Source of the DNA: Chamaecyparis obtusa
Lineage: Eukaryota > Streptophyta > Pinopsida > Cupressales > Cupressaceae
Length of the DNA stretch: 64,000 nucleotides
NCBI GenBank assembly: GCA_027943335.1
Contig: BSBK01002085.1
Location: forward strand, 602,501 to 666,500
Direction of reading: 5' to 3'
The notes under the pieces were generated by a model. The model did no database searches and was not told where the DNA came from. It saw only the letters and a program-made list of their open reading frames with translations. Numbering within the stretch: the stretch's first letter is position 1; each line of letters opens with the position of its first letter. Made by a program: the position numbers and the translations under genes. Of the stretch, positions 45,490-56,994 are shown one piece after another.

Positions 45490-46690
45490 ATGTTGAGCTA
45501 AAAACTAGGGACAATCGTATGACTTATGACCCTATTGGCCACAAGTGAAACAATCCCCCTTGAAGACTCTCCTTGCTGCAAGAGTACTGGGCTATTGAAA
45601 ACTACCCCCGCCAAAATCTTGATGTGAATTCTAAGTGGGCTGATCATCCTGATTGCGCATACTATGCTGCCAGTCGCAATAGTTCTCTGATTGAGAACCA
45701 CCACCATAACCATGGGAAAATCCTTATTCTACTGGTTTTGATTACCTTTCGAAAAGGTAGAAGGATTCTAAAAATTCCCATTCCTCTAAGATCGATTCCC
45801 CTTGGAACCACTAGGCTAGACACCTCTCTGACTATCATGACCTAAAGCAAGATTCATCTCTGTAAGGGTGGCCTTAATGACCACCTCTTGAAGAGTCTTA
45901 GGCTCAAATAGTAGGACCTCTCTAATGATGCATGCATTTAGTCCCCTCACAAAGTGTTGTACTAGGAGAGTTGTATCCTGTCCAAAGCTAGCATACTGTT
46001 TGAGCTCAAAAAACTGACACTCATACTCTCCTACCAATAGGGTCAACTGTCTCAGATCATGAAACTCATCTCCTCTCTGTCACCTCCACTAATCTAATAG
46101 GAAGCACTCTCGGAAGTGTTCTAGAAATAACTCCCAAGTGATAGTGTTTATCTGAAACCCTAACTTCTCCTCCTCTAACCTCCACCATATGGCTGCAAAA
46201 TTTGTAAGCTGCATAATCATATACCTGGCTTTAGTATTACTACTAAAGGGATGTATGGCAAAAATCTGCTCTAAGGCTATCAACCAAGTCTCTGCCTCTA
46301 AACCAGTGCCTTTCCCATCAAAGGGAATGGGTCACCCTCTCATCAGATCCCTCATGTGGTTAGTTGCCACAACTATAGGATCAACTATGAAGTCCCTCCT
46401 AGGAGGACTCCTAGACCTCTCTCTAGCCTGCTCTACTCTGACCTTCTCAGGACCAAGATGATTGAGAATCACTTGCAAGAGTTGTCTCATATCAGGATCA
46501 TCCTGATGATCCTCTCCCTGTTGACCCCTAGACTGTTGCTGGTGACTCTCCTCACTGACACTAGTAGAAGGGCTAGGTTGTCTACCCCTTCCATGGTTAC
46601 CAGCATGACCTCTACCATGACCTCTAGCAAATCTAGTCACAGCCATAATTCCTACAACATCCACAGATCCAACAACAACTCTCATCAAAG
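45490..46690 (-). pseudogene. Gag of element F (its only protein)
   Basis: One minus-strand frame runs from about 46688 to 45816, interrupted by only three stops. The leader is rich in Gly/Arg/His (ARGHGRGHAGNHGRGRQ). The capsid region has TWLIALEQIFAIHPFSSN, KARYMIMQLTNFAAIWWRLE and LLVGEYECQFFELKQYASFG, typical of Retrotrans_gag. After a frame change, a CCHC knuckle (CFTCGQ-GHKSYDCP, with TAG after Gln) lies at about 45555-45515. No protease or polymerase motif follows before the polypurine tract, so this element can only have moved with proteins from another element. Confidence 0.85.
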
Positions 46691-46828
46691 CTCAAATCAA
46701 ATCAAAAGAAAACATAATCATAAAGTAATGGTCTAAAAGAAAAATGTTATATGTCTATGTTTAGTTTCAAGTTTAGACCATACAAAACCTAATAGGCATA
46801 CATACCCAGAGTTCCCAGTGTAGAAACT

Positions 46829-46844
46829 TCACTCTGATACTAGA
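46829..46844 (-). other. Primer-binding site of element F
   Basis: On the minus strand the bases after the LTR read TCTAGTATCAGAGTGA. This resembles the TGGTATCAGAGC type of PBS (initiator tRNA-Met) with changes in the first bases. Confidence 0.65.
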
Positions 46845-49800
46845 TTTAATGCCCCGCAAGGGAACCCAAGAGAAGTTAACCTAAACATGCTACTAAGTTC
46901 GGTGAACAATTTTTTTTCTTCTAAAGTTAACAAATAAGATAAACAACAGTGCGAAAGCAATCACTATTTACTCACATTGATACAACATCCATCACAGATT
47001 ACAAGACTCAAGGGTTCCATGATGTAGAATTACTTAAGAACAAAACACAACTAGAACTAACATCAATAAAAGATTCCATAACTTATAATTACAATTACAT
47101 GGTATAATAATAAATAAAATCCTCATGGACATCCATGATATCCAAATCAACTTACATCCACTACACATATCACAGGGTATGTAGTAATAAATCTAACTAT
47201 GATATTACAATGTCCAGATTAGGTATCACATGCGATACACTAATACAAGATAACAAATAAAGAAGATATGAAAGAAACACCAATGAAGCATCATATGGAA
47301 ACCAACTGCAGGACCACCATCAAGCACCGACACCAGGACTTCAAATCTCAAATGGTAAAGAATCACTACCACCCGTCCATGTAGAACCACAAAGGCCTAC
47401 CCCACTGTACTGAGGAGATAAACACAAACCCCAATCGGATAACCAATACAAAACAAGGATAAGACTCTAAGTAGAAGGATCCTGAAAAGCACTCTAACTC
47501 AAGATACACATGATAAAGATAAAGGTACAACTCACTAAACCAGAGGTAACTAACACATGTAGAATAACCAGACTATGCATAGGAAGGTGTCATCATGTAC
47601 GTCTAACCCTTGAGTTTTGTCCTGGTAATCTCTCTGGATCCCAGCACTCAAGTGACCATACAAGGTATCAATGACCTCTCATACTGATGAAGTCATCAAC
47701 TATGCCAACTCATCCCTTAAAAGGGGGCTAGTCATCTTCTCAACTCCACCTTAGTCTGTACTAGCACTCAAGCATGGGCGAGGACTTATATCTTATTAGG
47801 TTCAATTAAATACCCTTTAATTATATTAGGTTATCACTTGATTACTGAAACTTTACAATAAGTGATCTTGGCAGCCACTCGTGGGCCCCAACGCTTATTA
47901 CAAGCCACCTTCTACTACATGTCTAGGTAAACTACCCTAGGTTCACAAATCTCTCCTAGATCTAATCAAGTATACCACTACGTAACCTCATATCCATTTT
48001 CACGCAAAAGAACTAGATATGGTTACAGAGATACCACAAACAGAATATAGTAAAACATGAGCCCAATGGTCAAATAGGAGTGATAATTAAATAAAGTACA
48101 CACACACCAAACATAACTGAAAAAGGAACATCTGACACATACCCCAGCCTCTGTATCCTCCTAGGTCTTCTAGTACCCAAGAATCCATATTGTAAAAGAA
48201 GACACATGAAGCACAATGAATACAACACTCACATTCATAATAATTGAAACTAAACCATAATTACACGCAATCCAAAATAATCATAATTGATTCTATGCAT
48301 TAAGATGATTAATCCCTACAGGAGAATCTAAACATAATCACTATAACAATATCATAAATAGGAAATATTCCCTAGACAAGATGATCTATAGATTTAGCAG
48401 AATAAAAGCCCAATTTCACTGTACAGTGTACAATCTCAATGATTGATTATTTATAAATTTTCTCACAAAAAACTACCTATTACCAAAGCATCCCAAACCT
48501 CATATTTGTTTAGAAATCACAATTACCATCTATCTAAATCAATGATTAAGGTAATTAGTCTAATCTTAATTAATACCATGAATTCAATCTAAACAAATAA
48601 CAATTACTTATTTTAGATAAAACCACAAATGATCTAAAAAGAACAAAATAAATTAGAAAACATAACAAATTAAATTGCATACTAACTTATTTATAAATTA
48701 AGTAAATACGAATTACACAAATTGTAAATTAAATAAATCATAGATTAATTAAATTATGCATTGAGAAAATTTTAAATTAAATAAATTATAATATAATTAA
48801 TTATAAATTAAATAAATTAAATATTAACCAAACTACATTTAATATAAAATAAAAATTTTATTAACAAATGATATATATAAAAAAATAGAAATAAAAAAAG
48901 TGGGGGGGTCCCCTGTGTTCCCGCGCCCACTGGTCACCCTCTGCACAGTGACCACAGAGTTGTCGGCAAGGCAGGCCTGCCGCACGACACCCATGGGTGT
49001 CACCGACAGGTCTGTTCTGTCGACGGTACTGTGTATCACTGGCAGAGCAGTACCAACTGTCATGGGGTACAGGGTGGGATCCGTGCCCCCTCCCCATTCA
49101 CTTTTAATTTTTTTTTTTAAAAACAATTTTATTTACTCCCAACAAAAAGCAATGCAATATATATATATTAATTATTTTATTTTCTAACTCAAACAACCTT
49201 TTCAAATTTTTTTTTAAAACTTGTGCAATTTCGAAAATGACAAAAGAAGATATTATATTCTTTTAAAGCAACAATTTTTTTTTTTTAAAGGCTCTGTTTC
49301 TGAAAATGGAAATGTACATGCCATAAAGCACATTTCCACAAATGGGAAAATTCCAACCTTTGCACATTTAAACATGAGATTTAACTTTTCTCCTAATTTG
49401 TTTAATATATATTTGATTTGTAATACATCTACATATTTACTAATGAAATTTTTAATCAATTTGTATGCAAAATAATTTACTGGTGTAATTTATTTTCTAT
49501 CTGTCATTTTTTTAATAGAGGAAGGATTTTTTTTCCCAGAATAAGGAATTTTCACCCAAATTGGGTTTTTTGTTAACAACCCATTTATTTAATTCAGTCA
49601 TACTATAGAACTAACTATAGAGAGATTAATTTTTCATTTTCTAAGTGTTCTAGGATGAATTTTCCCCCGAAATTTTGACAGCATAACCCTACTATGCCAA
49701 GTTTGTATAAAAATATAAAATGACAAACTAATGAGTTTTCTAATCCTCAATTTGAAAGCATAAACAAAAAATTGATCTAAATCTATAAGCCAAATAAAAC

Positions 49801-51330
49801 ATGGAAAATTGTTGAAAGTATACAAACAAAAACACAAGAAAGTTCCTCAAAACCCTACCTCAATTCCAATGCTAGACACTAAATAAGATTGTATGTAGAA
49901 TGTTGAATCTCCCAGATCTGACAATAGAAAATCTCAACCTCCAGAATCTGAATCACAGTGCATGCAAATCCCAAATCCAAATGCAAACAACTTTTACCCA
50001 GAATTCAAGCTCAATCTCCAAAAGCTCAAGAACACAAGAAAGCACAAAAACTCCCAAAAGCTCTCTCCAAATTCTCCAACAACCTGATTGAATGCAAAAT
50101 GAATGCAAACTCCCTCTATTTGGAAATCAATTCCACCAATCAAGCAAAACCCTAGATGACTCACAAAGAACTCCTAATCAAACTCTCCCACTTTGTTAAG
50201 AGAAATTACTAATTAATAATTAAAAATAAATATAATTGTGCACAACTCAACTTAATCTCCTAAAGACAAGCTGTCACATTTTCAAACAAATTACTTCCAA
50301 ACTCAACAAAGCACATGTTAATATAAAATCTATTATTAAATAAATTAAATACTTAATGCATCATGAATTCATGCAATTAATTATTTAATCATTTAATAAT
50401 ACTCACAAACATAATAAAATTCAATTCTCAATAAAATACTCAATTAAATCTAAATAATCAATTATTTGATTTTAATTAAATTTCATCATAATAAACTTAG
50501 GACATAATCAATATTAATTTCCAATACTAAAATAATTAACTTTAATTTCATTCCCTCAATTAAATCCTAGAAGCATAATTTAAACATTAAATTCAACTAT
50601 GCACCTAACATTGATATTCACACAAAATAATCTAAATTAACATAATTCAACTATAATCAATAAATTAATAATCACCCACATAATCATAAATCAACTGAAT
50701 CATGTAGAGTAAAAATCAAACACAATAAATCAAACAAACTCAGGAGAAGGGAACCATGGATTCATGCCAACCAGGTGAATTCGGGTAGGGTAGTAAGACT
50801 GACACTTGTCCAATCCTAGGACAATAAGGCTTAGGTTTTGGGTTTTGGGTCTATGTATTATCTCCCCTCTTTACCATTGAGATGAATGTTTGTGGGCACG
50901 CTCACTCCTACCAATTTAGGGAAGACAATGCCCTGTACCTGTGAACTTGTCACCACAAGATGAAGCATGAACATACAATAATATATAACAGACAATGATA
51001 GGGTACAGTCGGTCATGTGGATCTCGACTATGCGAGTAACTATGCCTCTGTCCTCTACCAAACAAACACATCAAATAGATGCAAACACAAGATAACCATA
51101 CACATGCCAGTATGGGATCAGTACCATAAATCAATATAAAACATAAATACAATAGCAAATGATATCATCATCTAGACTATGCAATAACCTGATACACATT
51201 CAATGAACATAAATCCATAATCATCATTTATTAACATAATAATTGATCACATCAAAAGTGACCTAAAAGAATTCAGTCAAACACTGAAACATAAAGAATC
51301 CTAAAAGTGAACTATGGGCGGGGTACTACA
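46845..51330 (-). repeat. LTR copy 2 of element F (4.49 kb, uninterrupted; 5' LTR in element orientation)
   Basis: On the plus strand the copy opens TTTAATGCCCC, where copy 1 has TGTAACACCCC (the terminal CA on the element strand is mutated), and closes GGGTACTACA. It aligns with copy 1 throughout. It contains no coding region that I can support. At nearly 4.5 kb it is almost three times the internal region. Confidence 0.95.
48900..49101. other. GC-rich palindromic island in LTR copy 2 of element F
   Basis: This is the counterpart of 42771-42973. It contains the 16-bp perfect palindrome GACACCCATGGGTGTC and GGCAGGCCTGCC. It also has the stems GGTCAC...GTGACC and GGTACTG...CAGTACC. The surrounding LTR is almost purely A/T-rich. 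Confidence 0.78.
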
Positions 51331-52790
51331 GGAAGTGTAACCTTTGTGTCATTATGTTCATGAAGAGGAATAGATAGGATCTCTTTAAAAACTTTCCAAG
51401 AGAACCATTCAAGCTTATCCTCACTGCCTAAGTGTGGCCTCTTCTCAACCTCCTGAAGGGTATCTGCTAACCATACATCACTATCATTACTTAGAGGACC
51501 TGGGTAGAATCTCCTATTCTCATCCATTATCTGCATCTCCTAGTTTAAGGAATCCTACAAACCCTTAGCTTTGTTTAAAGTAGTTATTTTACAAATATCA
51601 TCCAACAACTGGTTGGCTTCAAGTTTCTTCCCTTTCTCCATAATACTGTCCTTATCTGAATAATGATCTGGAAGATCTCCAACATCCAAGTCAAACATGA
51701 CTTGTTGACACCATTCCAACTCAAAAGAACCAAGAAAAAAAATTAGGGAGTTCATGACTCTCCTCCATCAGCATAATAATTCTAGGATAACGTGAACAAT
51801 CTATTGTGTCTAAGGCTTCTTCCATTGTAACGAAGGTGCCTAGACTATTACCCAATACTTGTAGAGTATCCTTCGACCAATATTCCAATGGGAGACCATG
51901 CAACTTCACCCACACTAGCCATTTAGAGACTTTCTCTTTAAAGGGATTGAAGTTAGGAGACCAGTCCTTAATATAAAGGCATCTACCTTCAATGATGTAG
52001 GGTCCATTATTCAAAACCCATTCCTTATCTTCCTTTGAAGAGCATGTTATTAGAACAAAACCATTAGGGAGAGTTTTAAGGATCCAGTCCTTCCCATCCA
52101 TCTTAACACACCAATTTTTAATCTTATCTATTGAGAGCCAAGGACCAAACCATTTAATGAAGAAAGATCTATCCTTGAGAATAGCCAAAGAATCAACCCA
52201 TTAAATGTTATCTATCAAAATAGAGGAAGCAAAGCCATAAAAAACATTTCCAATTACCGGTTTAGCTACGGGGGAGCCAGTTTGGAGCTCAGCCGAATGC
52301 CCTACATCTTTAGATTGCTCCTTTGGCATTTTTGGTCTCCAAAACTTATGCACAATAGTTTGGAACTCACAAGGATTGTTTTTCCCGCTCTCAATACCTC
52401 CATATTTAAACCAATTTTCCCACCCCCTGCCATTCCTTTTCCTCTAAGGAGGAGGGTTATGGGCTTTTGGCGAACAATCTGTTCAAATGGAACTGATGAA
52501 CTTGGGTTGGAAGCTTGGTTGGGATCGCCTATTAAAGGGCCAAAATCTATGATGTTGATCAAATAGGGGTCTTGTTGAGCATCATTTTTACATGAGGACA
52601 ATGACTAGGAATTTGCGCAAGCAACTTCCCCTCTTGGAAGATTGATGAAATCAATCTCAAGGTTCCTTAAGGCTGGGTCTCAACTGCTCGGATAGCTCAA
52701 TGGAAGACAAATGTGAATTTGTTATCAAGGAGGCCTTTTCTGGTTCTTCTCTTAAGGGAGACTGCAAAATAGACTTTAGGATTCCACAAT
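51331..52790 (-). pseudogene. LINE-B ORF1, N-terminal and central parts (DUF4283-like)
   Basis: Minus strand. An upstream piece (52601-52302) encodes DPYLINIIDFGPLIGDPNQA and KPITLLLRGKGMAGGG. After a frame change, 52188-51721 gives FFIKWFGPWLSIDKIKNWCV, GFVLITCSSKEDKEWVLNNG, IEGRCLYIKDWSPNFNP and WVWVKLHGLPLEYWSKDTLQ. This is the DUF4283 signature of plant L1 ORF1 proteins, an RNA-binding Gag analogue. A last piece (51536-51336) reads up to VTLP at the junction with element F and resumes at 27248. The 5' end near 52780 is approximate. Frameshifts and stops are present. Confidence 0.8.
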
Positions 52791-52826
52791 ATCTCTTTTC
52801 TGATCCAATTTTTAGATTTAAGAAAT

Positions 52827-54460
52827 GAAAACAATACTAATTTAAATTACCCTATTGAAAGCAACTTTGCAAAGAAGGTTAGAAAGAGTAAGGTAACAAG
52901 AAGCACGAAGGGAAATGCTGAAAGAAACCTAACATACATATGCTAGCAATCACACCACCATGCAAATTAAATGACTGAGAAGATGAAGAAAACCCACACA
53001 ACAAAGATCAGATCATATCAAAATCTTCAGCTGAACGGATGCAATCATCGACGAAAGTTTGAACACATGTAGATGTAAGATAAGTCAAAACTCATCAGAT
53101 CATGAAGCCACTCTAGATGTGCGCACACATGAGACAAGTTAATCTTTAGGCACCAAAGAAAGATCTGTGTGTGTGAAAATTGTACCTGATCTGTAGACAC
53201 AACACTCAGTAAAACATTAGAGGTTAGTGATAATCAAAATCGTGCAAAATTGAAAACTATCTAACCAAGCGATTTACTGCCTTCTAATAGGTGCGAGATT
53301 AATGTTCTCAGATTGTAATCGAGATCAGTGACCTAGATGACACCTAAATGAAGGATTTGAATGCAATTGATCTAGATATGAGATTGAATGCAATTAGGCT
53401 ATTTTTTTGATATTTTCTATGCAATAAGAATGATAAACTGATATGCTATGAATGCTATTGAAAACTGATATGAAATGAATGCTAAATGATCTAACAATGA
53501 AGATTCTAACAATAATATGAAAACTATGAAATTCTATGCTAAGATATAAAAACTATGCAATTGAAATTGATCTCACAAAGCTTTGAATTCGCAAGCTGAT
53601 TCTTTCAAGCTCTAATTGTGCAAATTCTCCAAATCTGATATGCTATGATTCCTGTAGAGTAAGTTTGCAATTTGCGAGATGATTGAGAGATGAGTTGAGA
53701 GATGAATTATGAAGAGTTGAGCATTGTTTTTATAGAAATCCAAGGCTTTGGAGGTGCATGAAAAAAAGCCATAAATCACTCAAATAACTCAAGTTGATTT
53801 TTGAGTTATCTGATAATAAAGATAATTAACTCACAAAAACATGCAAAAGCTAAGCTTTAACTCAAAATAGAGTTTAGCTTTAATTGATAATTGATAGTTG
53901 TATACTTTTATGATTGTGCATGTTTTATTTATGAATTAATTTAATGATAAAGTGATTTATTTCCAACTTAACTGCTTTTAAAAATAAAATAATTGATTTA
54001 TGGGTTAATCAATTATTTAATCAAAAATTTTTAAAAAACTATATTATTAAATAATGACAACTTGCTTTAATTAATTAAATAAAAATTTAATCAATTATTC
54101 ATATGATATTAGATTTATTGTCAAAATTAAATAATACAATTAATAATAGATAGAATTAAATTTAATTACACAATTAAGTGGCAAATATTAAATCTAATTA
54201 ATTAAATATGAAAATATTCAATTAATCAAACTTAGGATAAATGTGATTTATCGCCAAATAATCATTAAATTAAAGATAATTAAGATAATTATGATGATTA
54301 GGAATATTACTAAGAATATTCTCCGATGCAGAATTTAAGATAATCAATTATGATTCGATGATGTTTAGATGTGCCTTAGGTTAGGACTTTGATGTCAATT
54401 TCATTCGATTTGTAGATGTAGGAGATTAATGAACTTATAACCCATTTTTGGGGTATTACA
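52827..54460 (-). repeat. 3' LTR of element D
   Basis: The right end is clear: on the element strand it begins TGTAATACCCCAAAAATGGG directly after the polypurine tract. The left end is a guess (TGAAAACAATAC at 52827), because the partner LTR is outside the window. A TATA box lies at 53727-53733. No coding signal is seen. Confidence 0.65.
53727..53733 (-). promoter_or_regulatory. TATA box in the element D LTR
   Basis: On the minus strand TATAAAA occurs in TTTCTATAAAAACAATGCTC, about 730 bases from the LTR start. This is a plausible core promoter position. Confidence 0.5.
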
Positions 54461-54479
54461 TTTTTCCCCTCTTTGAATT
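54461..54479 (-). other. Polypurine tract of element D
   Basis: On the minus strand AATTCAAAGAGGGGAAAAA immediately precedes the LTR start TGTAATACCCC. Confidence 0.8.
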
Positions 54480-55589
54480 ACTGTGTGAAGCGCAGTGGTT
54501 CAAAGATAGTCTGTGTTTGATAAAGATATGAAACTGATGTTTGAAATTGATAATTGATATGAGACAGAAGCTGATTGATATTGATTTGATATGGAGATAA
54601 TAGGTCCTGAATGACCAAAGATAATGTTCACTATAACAGAAAATGAACCTATGATTGCAAAAAAGTCTCCAAAACACCTGATTCCAAACTTTAGGATTGC
54701 GAAGAAGTGAGTGACCCGTTCTAGACTCGATTGTCTTAGCAGAACTAGCAGGTATCACATTCAAATCCTTCAGTTGCCGAAGAACCAAGGAAAGAACACT
54801 ATGATCTGATGGTTGCAAAAATTGATATAGTTTACAAGATTAGGAGAATACTAGATTGATATGGATCTTAATGAATCTGATATGCCCCAAGTGATGATAG
54901 ATTTGCCCCGAGCGATCAGGTCTTTTTTGATGAATCAGTAACTAGACATGGTTGTTGTTTTGATTACTGATGAAAGATATTGATAGACTTGATTGACAAA
55001 CTTTGAATGATGTGAAATACCATGCCCCCTTCGGGATTAAAATTGAAATCTGACAAGAAAAGTCAGCGTTGATAGTTTAGAAGCATGTTAATTGATTGGA
55101 AAAGTGGTTATACACGTTCAAGAGCGCATTCTACATCGTTTAGAGGTCCTAGAGACCAAGGTTGACTAGGTTTGACCATGAGTTGACCATGGTTGACCAA
55201 GTTGAATTTTTGATAGTTTGATGGAAGATAATCAGTTAAGTTGAATTCTAGATTTTTGTGATGATTGAAGGTCGATTATGCAAGTAGTTAATAATATGAA
55301 TGATCTCAGATTTGAATTTTGATCCCGAAAAAGAATTCTACTTGCTATTTCATTGGAGGAACCTTCGTGTGAGATTCAGCTCTTGTTAGACTTGAAGATG
55401 TGATTTGAAGAATCATTTAAGCATTGAAGTTCATTTAGTCATTGTGAGATCATGCAAAGATGAAAAATGCAATGAGACATGCAAAATGAAATGAGACATG
55501 CAAAATGAAATGCAACCTAAGACCTAGGACCTAGTCACTGATCATATGTCGATTTGTTATCATCATTGAACTTTTAGGTAACCGGATAA

Positions 55590-55835
55590 ATCAATACAAT
55601 GCCCACTAGCCATGAAACCATAGACATATGAATATCAATTTGTATGCGCAAGAATCAATACAACACCCACTGGTTATACAACCATGGACATATGAATATT
55701 GATTTGTTTTCAAAATGTTGGATTAGATATAAGCACCAAGGCACAAACGCCAGGATGACCTGAATATCATGTCCATTTTGATATAGCAATTTGTACAAGC
55801 ATCAAAACATAAACATTGTGATGACCTGAGTACGC
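55590..55835. repeat. Degenerate tandem repeats in the element D 3' region
   Basis: The words TCAATACAATGCCCACTAG and TCAATACAACACCCACTGG start 64 bases apart (55591, 55655), each followed by ACATATGAATAT. A second pair (AGCACCAAGGCACAAACGC at about 55731, AGCATCAAAACATAAACAT at about 55798) follows at a similar spacing, each followed by GATGACCTGA. Confidence 0.75.
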
Positions 55836-56653
55836 CTTGCATGGCAAACACATCAAATAGTCAAGAGATCATTCTAAATCCAATGTGAATTACCCGTAGT
55901 GACCCTTTATCGTTCACATCCTTAGGCAAGATTGCGTTTCACAGTAGGAGAAAGAATTCACTTCAAAAAGACAATAGTTAGATCAAACTTCCTTGAATTT
56001 TTTGGGTATCAATGGTCGAGGTACGCATGGCCATCCAATTCAAGATAGAGGCTCTTACAGTCGGACACCATTTCAATCCGAAATTTTCAAAGTTGTTAGA
56101 TTTTCACATACAAGTAGAAGACAAAGAAAAGATTATGCCCCCAGTCATCACTCTCTAAATCCTATAAAGGACATCATCGAAGAGCTCGAAGGGACACAAT
56201 ATGCAAAAATTTCAATGCGAATCAGTAAGCATACAAGGAGATAAAAGCATGTAAAAAGCATAGATTATTTTCAGTTGAGTTTTGATGTTTGATTGCATTG
56301 TTGTAGATGCAAAATCCTTTCTGGAGACAAGACTGACTGACTGACTCACATGAAGCTTCAAAGGACTCTGACTAGATATGATCCATCTAAGATACATGGG
56401 AGACCATAGGATATGACATTGATTGCCCCCAAGTGTTAAACATTGATAGGATACAGACGCTTGAGCTGGTTGGTGTACAGACTGACTTATTGAAAACTGA
56501 AAATGTTGAAACAAACCGGGAGATATGTACAAACTAAAGCAAGACTGAAAGTTGGGAAAGACCAAGATTGTGATGATAGATGGAGTGTTTTGAACAAGTG
56601 GCACCCGTTTGTCGGGTTTTCACCATCTTGGTAGAGATTCTATTTTTGCTACC

Positions 56654-56689
56654 AAGGTGCCTGTTTCCAAGTTTTCACCAAGGCACCTT
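56654..56689. repeat. Inverted repeat within the element D 3' region
   Basis: AAGGTGCCT (56654-56662) and AGGCACCTT (56681-56689) form a perfect 9-bp stem around an 18-base loop. The left part recurs at 56789-56797 (CAAGGTGCCT), in a second copy of the AAGGTGCCT...GTTTTCACCAAG block. Confidence 0.7.
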
Positions 56690-56994
56690 TTTTTTTTTGT
56701 ATTTTTCATTTTTTTCAATTTTTTTTGAATTTTTGATATTTCAATTTTTTTGTACTTTTGATATTTTTTTATTTTTTTTGTGAATCATCAAGGTGCCTAT
56801 TGCTAGGTTTTCACCAAGATGTTCATTTTTTCAGGACTTTTTCTGATTTTTAAAATTTTTTCAGGACATTTACCAAGCACTGAATGCCTTAGGCATAGAA
56901 TTTCTTCAGATGGAGAATGTTGATTGGTTCTCAGAGTTGTTCTCCTTCAGTTGTTGAGAGTTGATAGGCACCAGAACCAAAAGTAGTAGTGATA

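Larger units (their letters stand above)
27249..51330 (-). mobile_element. Gag-only LTR retrotransposon F (TR-GAG-like) with 4.5-kb LTRs, split by element C
   Basis: On the plus strand the element runs from TGTAACACCCC (27249) to GGGTACTACA (51330), flanked by GGAAC (27244-27248) and GGAAG (51331-51335), a 5-bp duplication with one mismatch. LTR copy 1 is 27249-28683 plus 42158-45252, and LTR copy 2 is 46845-51330. The internal region is only about 1.59 kb and encodes gag on the minus strand. The PBS lies beside 46844 and the polypurine tract beside 45253, which fixes the minus orientation. No protease, RT or integrase is present. The net length is about 10.6 kb. Confidence 0.9.
21237..52790 (-). 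mobile_element. L1-type LINE (LINE-B), near full length, split by element F
   Basis: Minus strand. ORF1 (about 52780-51331, resuming at 27248 after the insertion), ORF2 (about 26640-22590) and a third ORF (22374-21705) are followed by a 3' end with AATAAAATTCTCACTG and a poly-A run, seen as poly-T at 21236-21245 on the plus strand. Removing element F (27249-51330) restores ORF1 reading across the junction (VTLP then PQDRVYVRN). The 5' boundary near 52790 is approximate. A weak duplication of the target may exist (AATTTGACTATAG before 21237, AATAGACTTTAG near 52780). Confidence 0.85.
54480..56990 (-). other. Long 3' untranslated region of element D with degenerate tandem repeats
   Basis: About 2.5 kb without coding signal separates the integrase end from the polypurine tract. 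It contains a four-copy TTGAC cluster (55156-55205), a duplicated 19-base word (ATGAGACATGCAAAATGAA at about 55472-55512), two pairs of degenerate tandem repeats of about 64-67 bp (55590-55835), and a T-rich segment with repeated GTTTTCACCA blocks and a 9-bp hairpin (56600-56820). Long, repeat-rich 3' regions of this kind are known from Tat/Ogre-type elements. Confidence 0.7.

Noticed and set aside
54456..54818. A 120-codon minus-strand ORF beside the D LTR
   Set aside because: It crosses the polypurine tract, resembles no known protein and lies in the repeat-rich 3' region.
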